64,000 nt of DNA from Arthrobacter sp. APC 3897 (lineage in GTDB: Bacteria > Actinomycetota > Actinomycetes > Actinomycetales > Micrococcaceae), in assembly GCF_030407495.1 (NCBI RefSeq), contig NZ_JASDDG010000004.1:1-64000 (forward strand), in the 5' to 3' direction. Position numbers and translations under genes: made by a program. Shown in pieces: positions 44,719 through 53,135 of this stretch (within the stretch, counting starts at the first letter, position 1; each line of letters starts with the position of its first letter). Under the pieces are notes generated by a model. That model worked only from the letters and a program-made list of their open reading frames with translations, searched no databases and had not been told where the DNA came from.

Positions 44719-46473
44719 ATGCGTACAAAGCGCACGGCAACTCTTGCCGCACTTTCCGTGGGAGCCCTCTTCCTGGGCGCCTGCGGTTCAGCCGGAGGCG
44801 GAGAAACCACTGAAGGCGACAGCACCGAGGACGCCAACCTCGCGTCGTCCATCTCCGTTGCCATCAGCCAGGCCCCGGATTTCTACAACGGCGGCACGTC
44901 CAAGTCCAACAGCGTGTACAACACGTACGTGGACAACTTGGTCCACAGCAACTTCTCGGAGTACAGCCCCGAGGGTGTTATTCGCAATGAAGAGTTTGGC
45001 ACCTTCGAAAAGACCAGCGACGATCCCCTGACCGTTGAATACAAGATCAACGAGGACGCCCAGTGGTCCGACGGTACGCCCATCGACTTCGATGACGTGC
45101 TGCTGAACTGGGCCGCGTTCTCCGGCAAGGTGGTGGACGGAGAGGCAGAAATCTTCGAGCCTTCCTCCAACAACGGCTACGAGTACCTGGCCATGCCCGA
45201 AGGCGAAGCCGGAGACAAGGAATTCACCTACGTTTTCGAGCAGCCTTACGCTGACTGGGAAAACCTCATGATCGGCTCCATCATGCCGGCCCACGTTGCG
45301 GCTGAGCAGGGTGGCCTGAGCACCGAGAACAACGGCGAAGCACTTGTTGCCGCCATCCAGGACAACGATCTGGCTTCCCTGAAGCCCGTTGCCGAGTTCT
45401 GGAACACCGGCTGGGGTTATGCCGAAGGCCTCCCCTCGCTTCCTGATGCAGCCCTCATCCCCTCCTCGGGACCGTACACGCTGGACAACGCAGCCGGCGG
45501 CAACCTTACGCTGACCAAGAATGAGAACTACTGGGGCGAAGAGCGCGCCGGCGCCACGGAGAGCATCGTCTTCAAGACCATCGAGGACACCGAAGCCGTG
45601 CAGGCACTGCAGAACGGCGATGTTGACGTCATCGAGCCGTCCGGCCCCACCGGTGACACCAAGTCCCAGATCGAGGCCATCGGCGAGTCCGTGAACATGC
45701 TCACCGGCACGGGCATGACGTTCTCGCACATCGACCTGGACCAGTCCGAAAACGGTGTGTTCAAAGACATCAAGGTTCGCCAGGCATTCTCCAAGTGCGT
45801 TCCGCGCCAGGACATCGTTGACAAGTTCGTCAAGCCGGTCGATCCCGAAGCCACCGTGGTCAACCTGCGCGAATACCAGCCCTCACAGCCTGAGTACGAC
45901 GAGATCCTCGAGGGTGCACCTGCTGCGAGCGAATACGACGAAGTTGATCTTGAAGGCGCCAAGGCCCTCATGGCTGAAGCCGGAAAGACCGAGCCCGTTG
46001 ACGTCCGCGTGCTCTTCTCCTCAGCCAGCCAGGTCCGCGCTGACATGACCGCCCTGATCAAGGATTCCTGCGACCAGGCCGGCTTCAACATCATTGCCAC
46101 CCCGGATGCCGAGTGGACCAAGAAGCTTGATGAGCTTGGTTCCTGGGACGCAGCCCTGTTCGGTTGGGCCGGTTCCGGCCTGGTCGCCAGCGGCCAGTCG
46201 ATCTACGACTCCGAGGGTGTCCAGAACTACGGCAAGTTCAAGAGCGAAAAGGTCGACGACCTGTGGGATGAAATTGCCCAGACCACAGACGCCGACAAGG
46301 TCAAGGAGCTGAAGATGCAGCTCGAAGAGGAACTCGCCAAGGACGTCTACAACGTCCTCCTCTTCGCCAACGCCGACATCGTTGCCCATAACTCCACCAT
46401 GGAGGAAGTGGTGTACAACCCCACCCAGAGCGGCGTCACCTGGAACGCCTTCGAGTGGACCAAGCAGGCCTAA
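44719..46473 (+). CDS. Oligopeptide ABC transporter substrate-binding lipoprotein (DppA/OppA family)
   Basis: The 584-aa protein has a lipoprotein signal (FLGACG, Cys22), an acidic linker, and a family 5 solute-binding fold: WSDGTPIDFDDVLLNW near residue 115, ENYWGEERAGA near 275 and RQAFSKCVPRQDIV near 355 are typical. It captures peptides or nickel-like or sugar cargo outside the membrane; specificity is not readable. AGGA precedes the ATG. About 290 bp of non-coding DNA upstream should hold the operon promoter. A stem-loop separates it from the permease genes. Confidence 0.93.
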   Translation: MRTKRTATLAALSVGALFLGACGSAGGGETTEGDSTEDANLASSISVAISQAPDFYNGGTSKSNSVYNTYVDNLVHSNFSEYSPEGVIRNEEFGTFEKTSDDPLTVEYKINEDAQWSDGTPIDFDDVLLNWAAFSGKVVDGEAEIFEPSSNNGYEYLAMPEGEAGDKEFTYVFEQPYADWENLMIGSIMPAHVAAEQGGLSTENNGEALVAAIQDNDLASLKPVAEFWNTGWGYAEGLPSLPDAALIPSSGPYTLDNAAGGNLTLTKNENYWGEERAGATESIVFKTIEDTEAVQALQNGDVDVIEPSGPTGDTKSQIEAIGESVNMLTGTGMTFSHIDLDQSENGVFKDIKVRQAFSKCVPRQDIVDKFVKPVDPEATVVNLREYQPSQPEYDEILEGAPAASEYDEVDLEGAKALMAEAGKTEPVDVRVLFSSASQVRADMTALIKDSCDQAGFNIIATPDAEWTKKLDELGSWDAALFGWAGSGLVASGQSIYDSEGVQNYGKFKSEKVDDLWDEIAQTTDADKVKELKMQLEEELAKDVYNVLLFANADIVAHNSTMEEVVYNPTQSGVTWNAFEWTKQA

Positions 46474-46504
46474 CCAAGGCATCACGCCATAACGGTTAGA
46501 AAGC

Positions 46505-46535
46505 GGGATGGGCAGACCCATGGTCTGCCCATCCC
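46505..46535 (+). terminator. Intercistronic stem-loop between binding-protein and permease genes
   Basis: Perfect 14-bp arms (46505-46518 and 46522-46535) enclose a 3-nt loop, and AAACTTTTG follows. Such structures after binding-protein genes cause partial termination or protect the upstream mRNA, giving more binding protein than permease. Confidence 0.75.
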
Positions 46536-46588
46536 AAACTTTTGCCCCGCTAGCGGCTTTACGTACCACCCCCCAATAGGAGCCTTCG

Positions 46589-48121
46589 GTGTTCTTTTTC
46601 ATCCTTAGAAGAGCGGTGACCTCGTTCTTCGTCCTTCTCGCCGCCACAGTGCTGATGTTTATCCTTGCCGTCAACTCGGGCGATCCCTTTCATGACCTGA
46701 TTGAATTGCAGAGCGCGGACCGCGAGTCACGCATTGCCCAGCGAACCGCTGCCCTGAACCTGGACCAGCCCGTGCCCGTCCGCTATCTCCTCTGGCTGCA
46801 GGAAGTGGGACGCTGCATGATCCCCGGCGGCGCCGAATGTACGCTCGGACTGAACCGTGCCGGGAACCCCGTCATCGAACAGCTGCAGACCGCCATCGGT
46901 TCCACTTTCCGGCTCGTCGTCGTAGCCACCCTGGTGGCCATTGTCCTGGGCGTCGCCGTTGGCCTGATCACGGCCCTGCGCCAGTACAGCGTCTTTGACT
47001 ACTCCATTACCTTCGTTGCCTTCCTGCTCTTCTCCATGCCGCTGTTCTGGCTCTCCACACTGCTCAAGCAGTACCTGGCGATTGACCTGAACAGCTGGCT
47101 GGCGGACCCGCAAATGTCCTATCTGGGCATAGCCGCCGTCGGGCTCGCAGCGGGTGTCGTCGCAGCTGTCGTCATCGGCGGCGACAGGAACCGCCGCCTG
47201 CGTGTCTTCGCCATTGCCGCCGTTGCCACGTCAGTCACGTTCTACCTGCTGCTTATTACCAACTGGTTCAAGACTCCGGGCCTGGGCCCCATCGGCCTCC
47301 TCATTACGGCCTTTGGCCTGGCTCTTGGGCTGACCGCCCTGCTGGCGGGATTCCGCCGCCGCCGGATCGTGTATGCGGCCCTTGCCACTGCAGCTGTTGG
47401 CTTTATCGGGTACCTGGTGACCCAGCCGCTGATGCAGGATCCGAACTGGGTCCTCATTGCCGGCCTCGCTGCCGTTACCCTCCTGGTTTCCCTGGCTCTT
47501 GGCCACTTCATCGGCGGACCCTATGCCAAGCAAACACGCAACCTGACCGCCGTCATCGGGCTCGCCATCGGCTTCTTTGTCTTCATTGACGCGCTGCTGG
47601 GTGCTTATCCTTCGCTCGCCCGCAAAAACGGCGGCCGTCCCATTCCCACCACGGGTTCCTCCACGCCCAACCTGCAGGGCACGTTCTGGGAGATCAACCT
47701 GGACTACGCCCTCTACCTGGTCCTGCCGACCATTGCCATCATGCTGATCTCCTTTGCCACCTACACCCGGTACACGCGTGCCAGCATGCTTGAAGTCATG
47801 AACCAGGATTATGTCCGCACCGCCCGGGCCAAGGGCCTGAGCGAGCGCTCCGTGGTCGTCAAGCATGCGTTCCGCAATGCCATGATTCCCATCACCACAC
47901 TGATGGCCTTCGACTTTGCCGGCGTTCTGGGCGGTGCGGTCATCACCGAGGCCGTCTTCGGCTGGAGCGGCATGGGCAGAATGTTCACGGACGGTCTGAA
48001 CAACGTGGATCCCAATGTCATCATGGCCTTCTTCCTCGTGACCGGCGTGGCAGCGGTGACCTTCAACATGCTGGCCGACATCGCATACGCGTTCCTCGAC
48101 CCGCGCATTAGCCTGAACTGA
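46589..48121 (+). CDS. Oligopeptide ABC permease (DppB type) with extra membrane block
   Basis: The 510-aa permease is about 170-200 residues longer than usual DppB (310-340 aa). The N-terminus and first helices, FRLVVVATLVAIVLGVAVGL and the coupling loop YVRTARAKGLSERSVVVKHA near residue 407 with GGAVITEAVFGWSGMG, are standard. Between about residues 170 and 330 lies an added stretch with some five to six hydrophobic helices and short charged loops. I see no frameshift or foreign codon use. The GTG at 46589 has AGGAG upstream. It pairs with the next gene to form the channel. Confidence 0.87.
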   Translation: MFFFILRRAVTSFFVLLAATVLMFILAVNSGDPFHDLIELQSADRESRIAQRTAALNLDQPVPVRYLLWLQEVGRCMIPGGAECTLGLNRAGNPVIEQLQTAIGSTFRLVVVATLVAIVLGVAVGLITALRQYSVFDYSITFVAFLLFSMPLFWLSTLLKQYLAIDLNSWLADPQMSYLGIAAVGLAAGVVAAVVIGGDRNRRLRVFAIAAVATSVTFYLLLITNWFKTPGLGPIGLLITAFGLALGLTALLAGFRRRRIVYAALATAAVGFIGYLVTQPLMQDPNWVLIAGLAAVTLLVSLALGHFIGGPYAKQTRNLTAVIGLAIGFFVFIDALLGAYPSLARKNGGRPIPTTGSSTPNLQGTFWEINLDYALYLVLPTIAIMLISFATYTRYTRASMLEVMNQDYVRTARAKGLSERSVVVKHAFRNAMIPITTLMAFDFAGVLGGAVITEAVFGWSGMGRMFTDGLNNVDPNVIMAFFLVTGVAAVTFNMLADIAYAFLDPRISLN

Positions 48122-48133
48122 TAGGCGATAGAT

Positions 48134-49171
48134 ATGACTGAGAAAATACCGTCCGGAACCACGGGCAGCAGCCCGGAGCTGACGAGCATGACTCTGGAAA
48201 GCCAGAGAACGGATATCGCAGATGCGCCCGCAACCCGGGCCGTCACCGCGGATCCACAGATCACCGCTGCCAAGAGCCAGGGCCAGCTGGTCCGGGAACG
48301 GTTCTTCCGCCACAAGGGAGCACTCGTAGGCCTCAGCGGGCTGATCTTCATCATGCTGCTGGCCTTTACCTCAATTGGGATCTCCGTAGGGCCCCTGCGC
48401 ATCCCCGGCTGGTGGCCCCACACGTTCTCCACCGTCATGCCGCTGGAGGACGGCGGGTCTCCGACCCTCTCCTGGACCGGGCTGGGGAACCACCCGTTCG
48501 GCCAGGACACCCTGGGACGCGACTACTTTGCCATGACCATGCGCGGCGCCCAGATCTCGCTGACCATTGCCTTCATTGTCGGGATAGTCGGAACCGTGGT
48601 GGGAACTGTCATTGGTGCACTTGCCGGCTATTTCCGCGGTTTCACCGAGGCCGTCCTGATGCGCCTGACCGACGTCATCATCACCATCCCCCTTCTGGTG
48701 GTGGCTGCAGTGCTGGCCAGCGTGGTCTCGAAATACGGCATCGTGGTGTTCGCCATCTTCCTGGGCCTGCTGACCTGGACCGGGCTGGCCCGCATCGTCC
48801 GCGGCGAATTCCTGTCCCTGCGGGAAAAGGAGTTCGTCGAAGCCGCTAAATCCGTGGGCGCCAGTTCGCGCCGCATTATCTTCAAGCACATCCTGCCCAA
48901 CACCGTTGGCGTCATCATCGTGTCCGCAACGCTGGCCATCTCCGGGGCCATCCTGCTGGAGACGGCCCTGAGCTTCCTGGGCCTGGGCGTGCAGCCGCCG
49001 GACACGTCGCTGGGCAAGCTCATCAATGAAAACCGGGCGGCCATGACCACCCGTCCGTGGCTCTTTTTCTGGCCCGGCATCTTTATTGTCGCCATCGCGC
49101 TCACCGTGAACTTCATCGGCGACGGCCTCCGGGACGCGTTTGATCCCCGACAGACAAGGAACAAGCAATGA
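48134..49171 (+). CDS. Oligopeptide ABC permease (DppC type)
   Basis: The 345-aa permease has a charged N-terminal region of about 50 residues, then an OppC-type first helix, HPFGQDTLGRDYFA, and the coupling loop EFVEAAKSVGASSRRIIFKHILPN near residue 235. About six helices are visible. It is the second channel half, follows the DppB-like gene by 12 nt and overlaps the ATPase start by four bases. Confidence 0.94.
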   Translation: MTEKIPSGTTGSSPELTSMTLESQRTDIADAPATRAVTADPQITAAKSQGQLVRERFFRHKGALVGLSGLIFIMLLAFTSIGISVGPLRIPGWWPHTFSTVMPLEDGGSPTLSWTGLGNHPFGQDTLGRDYFAMTMRGAQISLTIAFIVGIVGTVVGTVIGALAGYFRGFTEAVLMRLTDVIITIPLLVVAAVLASVVSKYGIVVFAIFLGLLTWTGLARIVRGEFLSLREKEFVEAAKSVGASSRRIIFKHILPNTVGVIIVSATLAISGAILLETALSFLGLGVQPPDTSLGKLINENRAAMTTRPWLFFWPGIFIVAIALTVNFIGDGLRDAFDPRQTRNKQ

Positions 49172-50955
49172 GTTCGGCACCCCTGTACAGCGACGTCGCC
49201 CCGACGGCGACAACGGCTCCCATTCTGGAAGTTTCGGGTCTGGGCGTCGATTTCAGCGTGGACAACAAATGGGTGATGGCAGCGGAGGACGTCTCCTTCA
49301 CAGTTTCGCCCGGCGAGATCCTGGCCATCGTGGGTGAATCCGGTTCAGGAAAAAGCATGTCGTCCATGGCGCTGCTGGGCCTGCTTCCCGGCAACGGACG
49401 TTCCAAAGGCAGCGCCAAGCTTCAGGGCAAGGAGCTGATCGGTGCTCCGCAGTCGGCGCTGCGGAAAATCCGCGGCAATGACATCGCCATGATTTTCCAG
49501 GAACCCATGACGGCGCTCAATCCCGTCCTGACTGTCGGTGAGCAGATCAAGGAAATCATCGAACAGCACACGGATGCTTCTCCGGCGCAGGCCAGGGAAC
49601 GGGCCATCGAGTTGCTGCGCATGGTGGAAATTCCGGAGCCGGAGAGGCGTTACGAGTCCTATCCCCACCAGTTCTCCGGCGGACAGCGCCAGCGGGCCAT
49701 GATTGCCATCGCCATCGCCAATGACCCCATCCTGCTCGTCGCTGATGAGCCCACCACCGCGCTGGATGTCACGGTCCAGGCCGAAGTCCTGGAACTGCTG
49801 CGGAACCTCAGCAAGCGGCTGAACAGCGCCGTCATGCTGATCACCCACGACATGGGTGTGGTGGCGGACCTCGCTGACAAAGTGGTTGTTATGGAGAAGG
49901 GCCGGATTGTTGAGTCCGCACCCGTGGCTGAACTGTTTTCCAACCCGAAGGAGGAGTACACCCGCCAACTGCTGGCAGCTGTGCCCCACTTGGGCTCCAT
50001 AGTCGGCGGTGTGCTGTCGTCCGTTGAGGTGGAGGAAGGCGGAGCGCTGCAGATCTCCGACGCTCCGCGGGCCGTGCTCCGGGACTCTGCAGACCTCGTC
50101 ACAGCTGACGCCGGCATCGTGCCCGCACTGCAGCTGACCGGGGTGTCCATTGAATACCCGGGACGGTTCCGCCAGCCCGGGTTCAAAGCCGTGAACGATG
50201 TTTCCTTCGTCATCAATCCCGGCGAGGTCATGGGACTGGTGGGTGAATCCGGGTCCGGAAAATCGACCATTGCCCGGGCCGTAACCGGCCTGCTTCCGGT
50301 CAGTGCCGGCAGCGTGGACATCAACGGCACCAACATCGCCGGTTTGTCACCCAAAAAGATGCTGCCGCTGCGCAGGAAGTTCGCCATCGTGTTCCAGGAC
50401 CCGGCGGCGTCGCTGAATCCGCGCATGTCCATCGGCGAATCCATCGGAGAGCCGTTGTTCCTGCACGAGAAGCTCTCCCGCAAGGACCTCGATCACCGGG
50501 TGGAGGGGTTGCTTGACGATGTTCAGCTTCCCACCAGTTTCCGCAACCGGTACCCGCATGAGCTGTCCGGCGGGCAGCGGCAGCGGGTCGGTATTGCCCG
50601 GGCACTCTCGCTGCGGCCTTCGCTGCTCGTGGCCGATGAGCCAACGTCAGCACTGGACGTCTCGGTTCAGGCCAGGGTGCTTTCCCTTCTCCAGGACCTG
50701 CAGCAGCAGTATGGTTTCGCGTGCCTGTTCGTCAGCCACGACCTGGCAGTGGTGGAAATCCTGGCCAGCCACATTGCCGTGCTGAATAAGGGCGTCATGG
50801 TGGAGCAGGGGTCAACGGAGCAGGTGCTGCGGTATCCGCAGGACGCCTACACCCGCCGGCTGCTCGCCGCCGCTCCGGTGCCGGACCCGGCCGAGCAGGC
50901 CCTTCGCCGGGAACAGCGCAACGCCCTGATGGCTGCAGGCAGTTCGATCGAGTAG
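49168..50955 (+). CDS. Fused oligopeptide ABC transporter ATPase (DppD-DppF)
   Basis: The 595-aa protein holds two complete ATPase domains. The first (about 20-275) has [24 protein letters not shown] and [11 protein letters not shown]. The second (about 315-560) has [27 protein letters not shown] and [11 protein letters not shown]. Both sets of motifs look intact, so it should act as an intramolecular DppDF pair. The ATG at 49168 overlaps the permease stop (ATGA). It ends the four-gene importer. Confidence 0.95.
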   Translation: MSSAPLYSDVAPTATTAPILEVSGLGVDFSVDNKWVMAAEDVSFTVSPGEILAIVGESGSGKSMSSMALLGLLPGNGRSKGSAKLQGKELIGAPQSALRKIRGNDIAMIFQEPMTALNPVLTVGEQIKEIIEQHTDASPAQARERAIELLRMVEIPEPERRYESYPHQFSGGQRQRAMIAIAIANDPILLVADEPTTALDVTVQAEVLELLRNLSKRLNSAVMLITHDMGVVADLADKVVVMEKGRIVESAPVAELFSNPKEEYTRQLLAAVPHLGSIVGGVLSSVEVEEGGALQISDAPRAVLRDSADLVTADAGIVPALQLTGVSIEYPGRFRQPGFKAVNDVSFVINPGEVMGLVGESGSGKSTIARAVTGLLPVSAGSVDINGTNIAGLSPKKMLPLRRKFAIVFQDPAASLNPRMSIGESIGEPLFLHEKLSRKDLDHRVEGLLDDVQLPTSFRNRYPHELSGGQRQRVGIARALSLRPSLLVADEPTSALDVSVQARVLSLLQDLQQQYGFACLFVSHDLAVVEILASHIAVLNKGVMVEQGSTEQVLRYPQDAYTRRLLAAAPVPDPAEQALRREQRNALMAAGSSIE

Positions 50956-50956
50956 G

Positions 50957-50989
50957 CGGACCGGTTCCGCGGACCGGTTCCGCGGACCG
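50957..50989. repeat. 13-bp tandem repeat after the peptide importer
   Basis: CGGACCGGTTCCG occurs twice in tandem from 50958, followed by a partial third copy. The unit is close to self-complementary and could form small hairpins. It may be part of a transcript end, although no T run follows. Confidence 0.6.
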
Positions 50990-51071
50990 ACCCGCGCCGC
51001 GGTTTAGGTTGTCGGGCTCACCTTGTGGGACACTGGAGGGCAGAACTTTCAGCAAATCGAAGGAGGCAGCT

Positions 51072-51146
51072 ATGAGCAAGCGTGCACGCAAGCGTCGTGA
51101 CCGTAAGCGCGGCGGCGCCAATCACGGTAAGCGTCCCAACACTTAA
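51072..51146 (+). CDS. Ribosomal protein bL37 (24 aa)
   Basis: This very short gene encodes a Lys/Arg-rich 24-residue protein starting MSKRARKRRDRK and ending ANHGKRPNT. It matches, from memory of the family, the small 50S protein bL37 first seen in mycobacterial ribosome structures and conserved in actinobacteria. The evidence for translation is strong: a full AAGGAGG 6 nt before the ATG, an intact frame to TAA, and a perfect terminator about 35 nt later. It is monocistronic, between the peptide importer and the convergent rsrA-sigR pair. It is easy to miss by automatic gene calling because of its size. Confidence 0.88.
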   Translation: MSKRARKRRDRKRGGANHGKRPNT

Positions 51147-51179
51147 GTCTTGGACTAACCGTGTGGCCCATCGCCACTA

Positions 51180-51223
51180 ACAGAAAACCCCCGGGAGCCT
51201 TACGGCCGCCGGGGGTTTTCTGT
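51180..51223. terminator. Bidirectional terminator between bL37 and rsrA
   Basis: ACAGAAAACCCCCGG (51180-51194) and its exact complement (51209-51223) form a 15-bp stem with TTTT within the descending arm. It can serve both bL37 (+) and rsrA (-). Confidence 0.9.
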
Positions 51224-51253
51224 TATTCAGTCTTCGGTACGGATCACGGCCTG

Positions 51254-51514
51254 CTAATGCTCGGCGGTCTGGATCTGGCTGATCCTTGCCAGGATGTTGG
51301 CCTTGAGTGTTTCCGGAGCGGCTTCGGTGCAGGACCGCTTCACCACTGACCGGATGACGCACTCCAAATCATGCTCTTCGGCGCATTCGGGGCAACCGTC
51401 CAGGTGCTCTTTGATTTCGACGATGTCCTCATGGGACAGCGCACCGTCAAGGTATTCGTACAGCCGTGCGATGCGGGCATCCTCGCAATCGCCCAGGCTT
51501 TGGCAATCGCTCAT
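51254..51514 (-). CDS. rsrA: Zinc-binding anti-sigma factor RsrA
   Basis: The 86-aa protein has the ZAS motif HLDGCPEC (His37, Cys41, Cys44; HX3CX2C) plus Cys at positions 4 and 10 and further Cys after it. In this family thiol oxidation releases zinc and the bound sigma factor, which then activates thiol-stress genes (thioredoxin and mycothiol systems). Its ATG overlaps the sigR stop (ATGA), so the regulator and its sigma factor are made together. The size is slightly below Streptomyces RsrA (105 aa). Confidence 0.94.
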   Translation of the reverse strand: MSDCQSLGDCEDARIARLYEYLDGALSHEDIVEIKEHLDGCPECAEEHDLECVIRSVVKRSCTEAAPETLKANILARISQIQTAEH

Positions 51515-52296
51515 AGCGTGTTCCCCTGTTTCTTGTTCTGGCTGGCCGCGGCGGGTGCAGGTGCTGCCTTGCCGCGGATGCCGCGTTCGTGTGCATATTC
51601 GGCCAATAGTTCACGGAGCATTTTGCGGCCCCGGTGCAGGCGCGACATTACGGTTCCGATGGGAGTGTTCATGATTTCCGAGATTTCCTTGTATGCGAAT
51701 CCCTCCACGTCGGAGAAATACACAGCCAAACGGAATTCCTCGGGAATGGACTGCAGGGCATTCTTTACATCCGAATCGGGAAGGTGGTCCAGCGCCACCG
51801 CTTCGGCGGAGCGCAGCCCGGTGGAGCTGTGTTCAGCCGCACGGGCCAGCTGCCAATCTTCCACACCGTCCGAGTTCGCCTGCAGCGGTTCGCGCTGACG
51901 CTTCCGGTACAGGTTGATGTAGGTGTTTGTCAGGATCCGGTACAGCCAGGCCTTCAGATTGGTCCCGGGACGGTACTGGTGGAACGCAGAGAAGGCCTTG
52001 GTATAGGCCTCCTGGACCAGGTCCTCGGCGTCGGAGGGGTTACGGGCCATGCGCATAGCTGCAGAGTAGAGCTGGTCCACGTACTGCATGGCATCGCGCT
52101 CAAAGCGTATTTTGCGGGCCTCTTCCGATTCGGAAGCGACATCCAGCTCGGAGTCTTCCACCTGGGGGCTGCCTTCCGGCACATCAGTTCTCATCACTTC
52201 CAAGTCTACGGTGCGGGGCGCCGGTCCCACACGCAACTGAACTGCAGACGCGGAAGCTTCACGCTGCGCATCTGTCATGACCAAAGCAGCTGGCAC
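51511..52296 (-). CDS. sigR: ECF sigma factor SigR/SigH (group ECF12, thiol stress)
   Basis: The 261-aa sigma factor has region 2 ([20 protein letters not shown] and [20 protein letters not shown], about residues 95-140) and region 4 ([22 protein letters not shown] and [17 protein letters not shown], about 190-235). It is held by RsrA, encoded next. I chose GTG at 52296 because GAGGAG lies 7 nt upstream; the frame is open further upstream, but without such a site, and an ATG at 52278 lacks one. The N-terminal 70 residues are variable. In relatives SigR transcribes its own operon; I did not find a convincing GGAAT-N16-GTT promoter here. Confidence 0.92.
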   Translation of the reverse strand: MPAALVMTDAQREASASAVQLRVGPAPRTVDLEVMRTDVPEGSPQVEDSELDVASESEEARKIRFERDAMQYVDQLYSAAMRMARNPSDAEDLVQEAYTKAFSAFHQYRPGTNLKAWLYRILTNTYINLYRKRQREPLQANSDGVEDWQLARAAEHSSTGLRSAEAVALDHLPDSDVKNALQSIPEEFRLAVYFSDVEGFAYKEISEIMNTPIGTVMSRLHRGRKMLRELLAEYAHERGIRGKAAPAPAAASQNKKQGNTL

Positions 52297-52549
52297 GTTC
52301 ACTCTCCTCACTTGGGGACCGCTTCTGCCAGTCACTTGTCCGCAGGCAGCCGACGGTCCTCGAATCCGGTAATCCCCCCTTTCAGAAAGAATGCCGTACA
52401 CCCTTCCAACACAGAGGCCCGGGGACTTATTCCGCCGCCGGGATTTGCCCGCACAGCGCGGCACAAGGTGTGCCAGCTCCGCAAAAGTGCCAAACTAGGA
52501 GTATTCTGCCCGGTAATTTCCGAGAACGGGCAGCAACCAGGAGGTCAAT

Positions 52550-53131
52550 ATGTCGATTGTCCGTTTGCTCGCCCGTCCGCTGCTGGCCACAGGTTTTATC
52601 GCAGCCGGTGTTGACCGCCTGCGGGATTCAGATCAGACAGCTCATCAGCTGCGCCCCACCCTGGACCGCGTGGGCGCACTGGTGCCTTCGGCTGCATCCG
52701 TCACCGGGAACCCCCAGCTGGTAGCCAAGGTGCTTGGCGCCACGCAGGTGGGTGCCGGTTCGCTGCTGGCAATGGGCAAGCTGCCGCGTCTCTCCGGCCT
52801 GCTGCTCACGGGCACGGCTGTGCTGAACGCAGTCGTCGAGTACAAGAACGCCGAAACGGACACCGCCGATGAGCGCAAGGCCCGCCGTGCGGCCCTGCTC
52901 AAGAACCTGTCGCTGATCGGCGCCGTTCTTCTGGTCGCCGTTGACACCAACGGCCGCCCCGGCCTGGCGTGGCGTGCCGGCCACCTTGCTGATGACACGC
53001 GCCGCGGCGTTGCTTCCCTGGGCAAGGATGCCGGCCGCAAGTCGCGGTCGGTCCAGAAGGATGCCGCCAAGCAGCTCAAGAAGGCCAACAAGACCGTCCG
53101 CACCACCGCAGCCGGCATTGTGGGTTCCTAG
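52550..53131 (+). CDS. DoxX-family membrane protein with basic C-terminal tail
   Basis: The 193-aa protein has four hydrophobic segments of a DoxX-like domain (to about residue 130): LLATGFIAAGVDRLRD, LGATQVGAGSLLAMG, LSGLLLTGTAVLNAVV and LSLIGAVLLVAVD. The remaining 60 residues are hydrophilic and Lys/Arg-rich (KDAAKQLKKANKTVRTT) and should be cytoplasmic. Family members are poorly understood; in mycobacteria a DoxX protein works with SseA and SodA in a membrane oxidoreductase complex. AGGAGG precedes the ATG. It is divergent from sigR, 4 nt before aroA. Confidence 0.85.
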   Translation: MSIVRLLARPLLATGFIAAGVDRLRDSDQTAHQLRPTLDRVGALVPSAASVTGNPQLVAKVLGATQVGAGSLLAMGKLPRLSGLLLTGTAVLNAVVEYKNAETDTADERKARRAALLKNLSLIGAVLLVAVDTNGRPGLAWRAGHLADDTRRGVASLGKDAGRKSRSVQKDAAKQLKKANKTVRTTAAGIVGS

Positions 53132-53135
53132 CTCC

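Noticed and set aside
52264-52464. Upstream extension of SigR to an ATG at 52464
   Set aside because: The added residues are Arg/Gly-rich without similarity to sigma factors, and a good ribosome-binding site precedes GTG 52296.
52297-52549. SigR-type autoregulatory promoter (GGAAT-N16-GTT) before sigR
   Set aside because: The closest match, GGATT with GTC, departs at both elements. A CTGCCCG/CGGGCAG inverted repeat (52506-52533) lies in the DoxX gene leader but has a 14-nt loop and no clear role.
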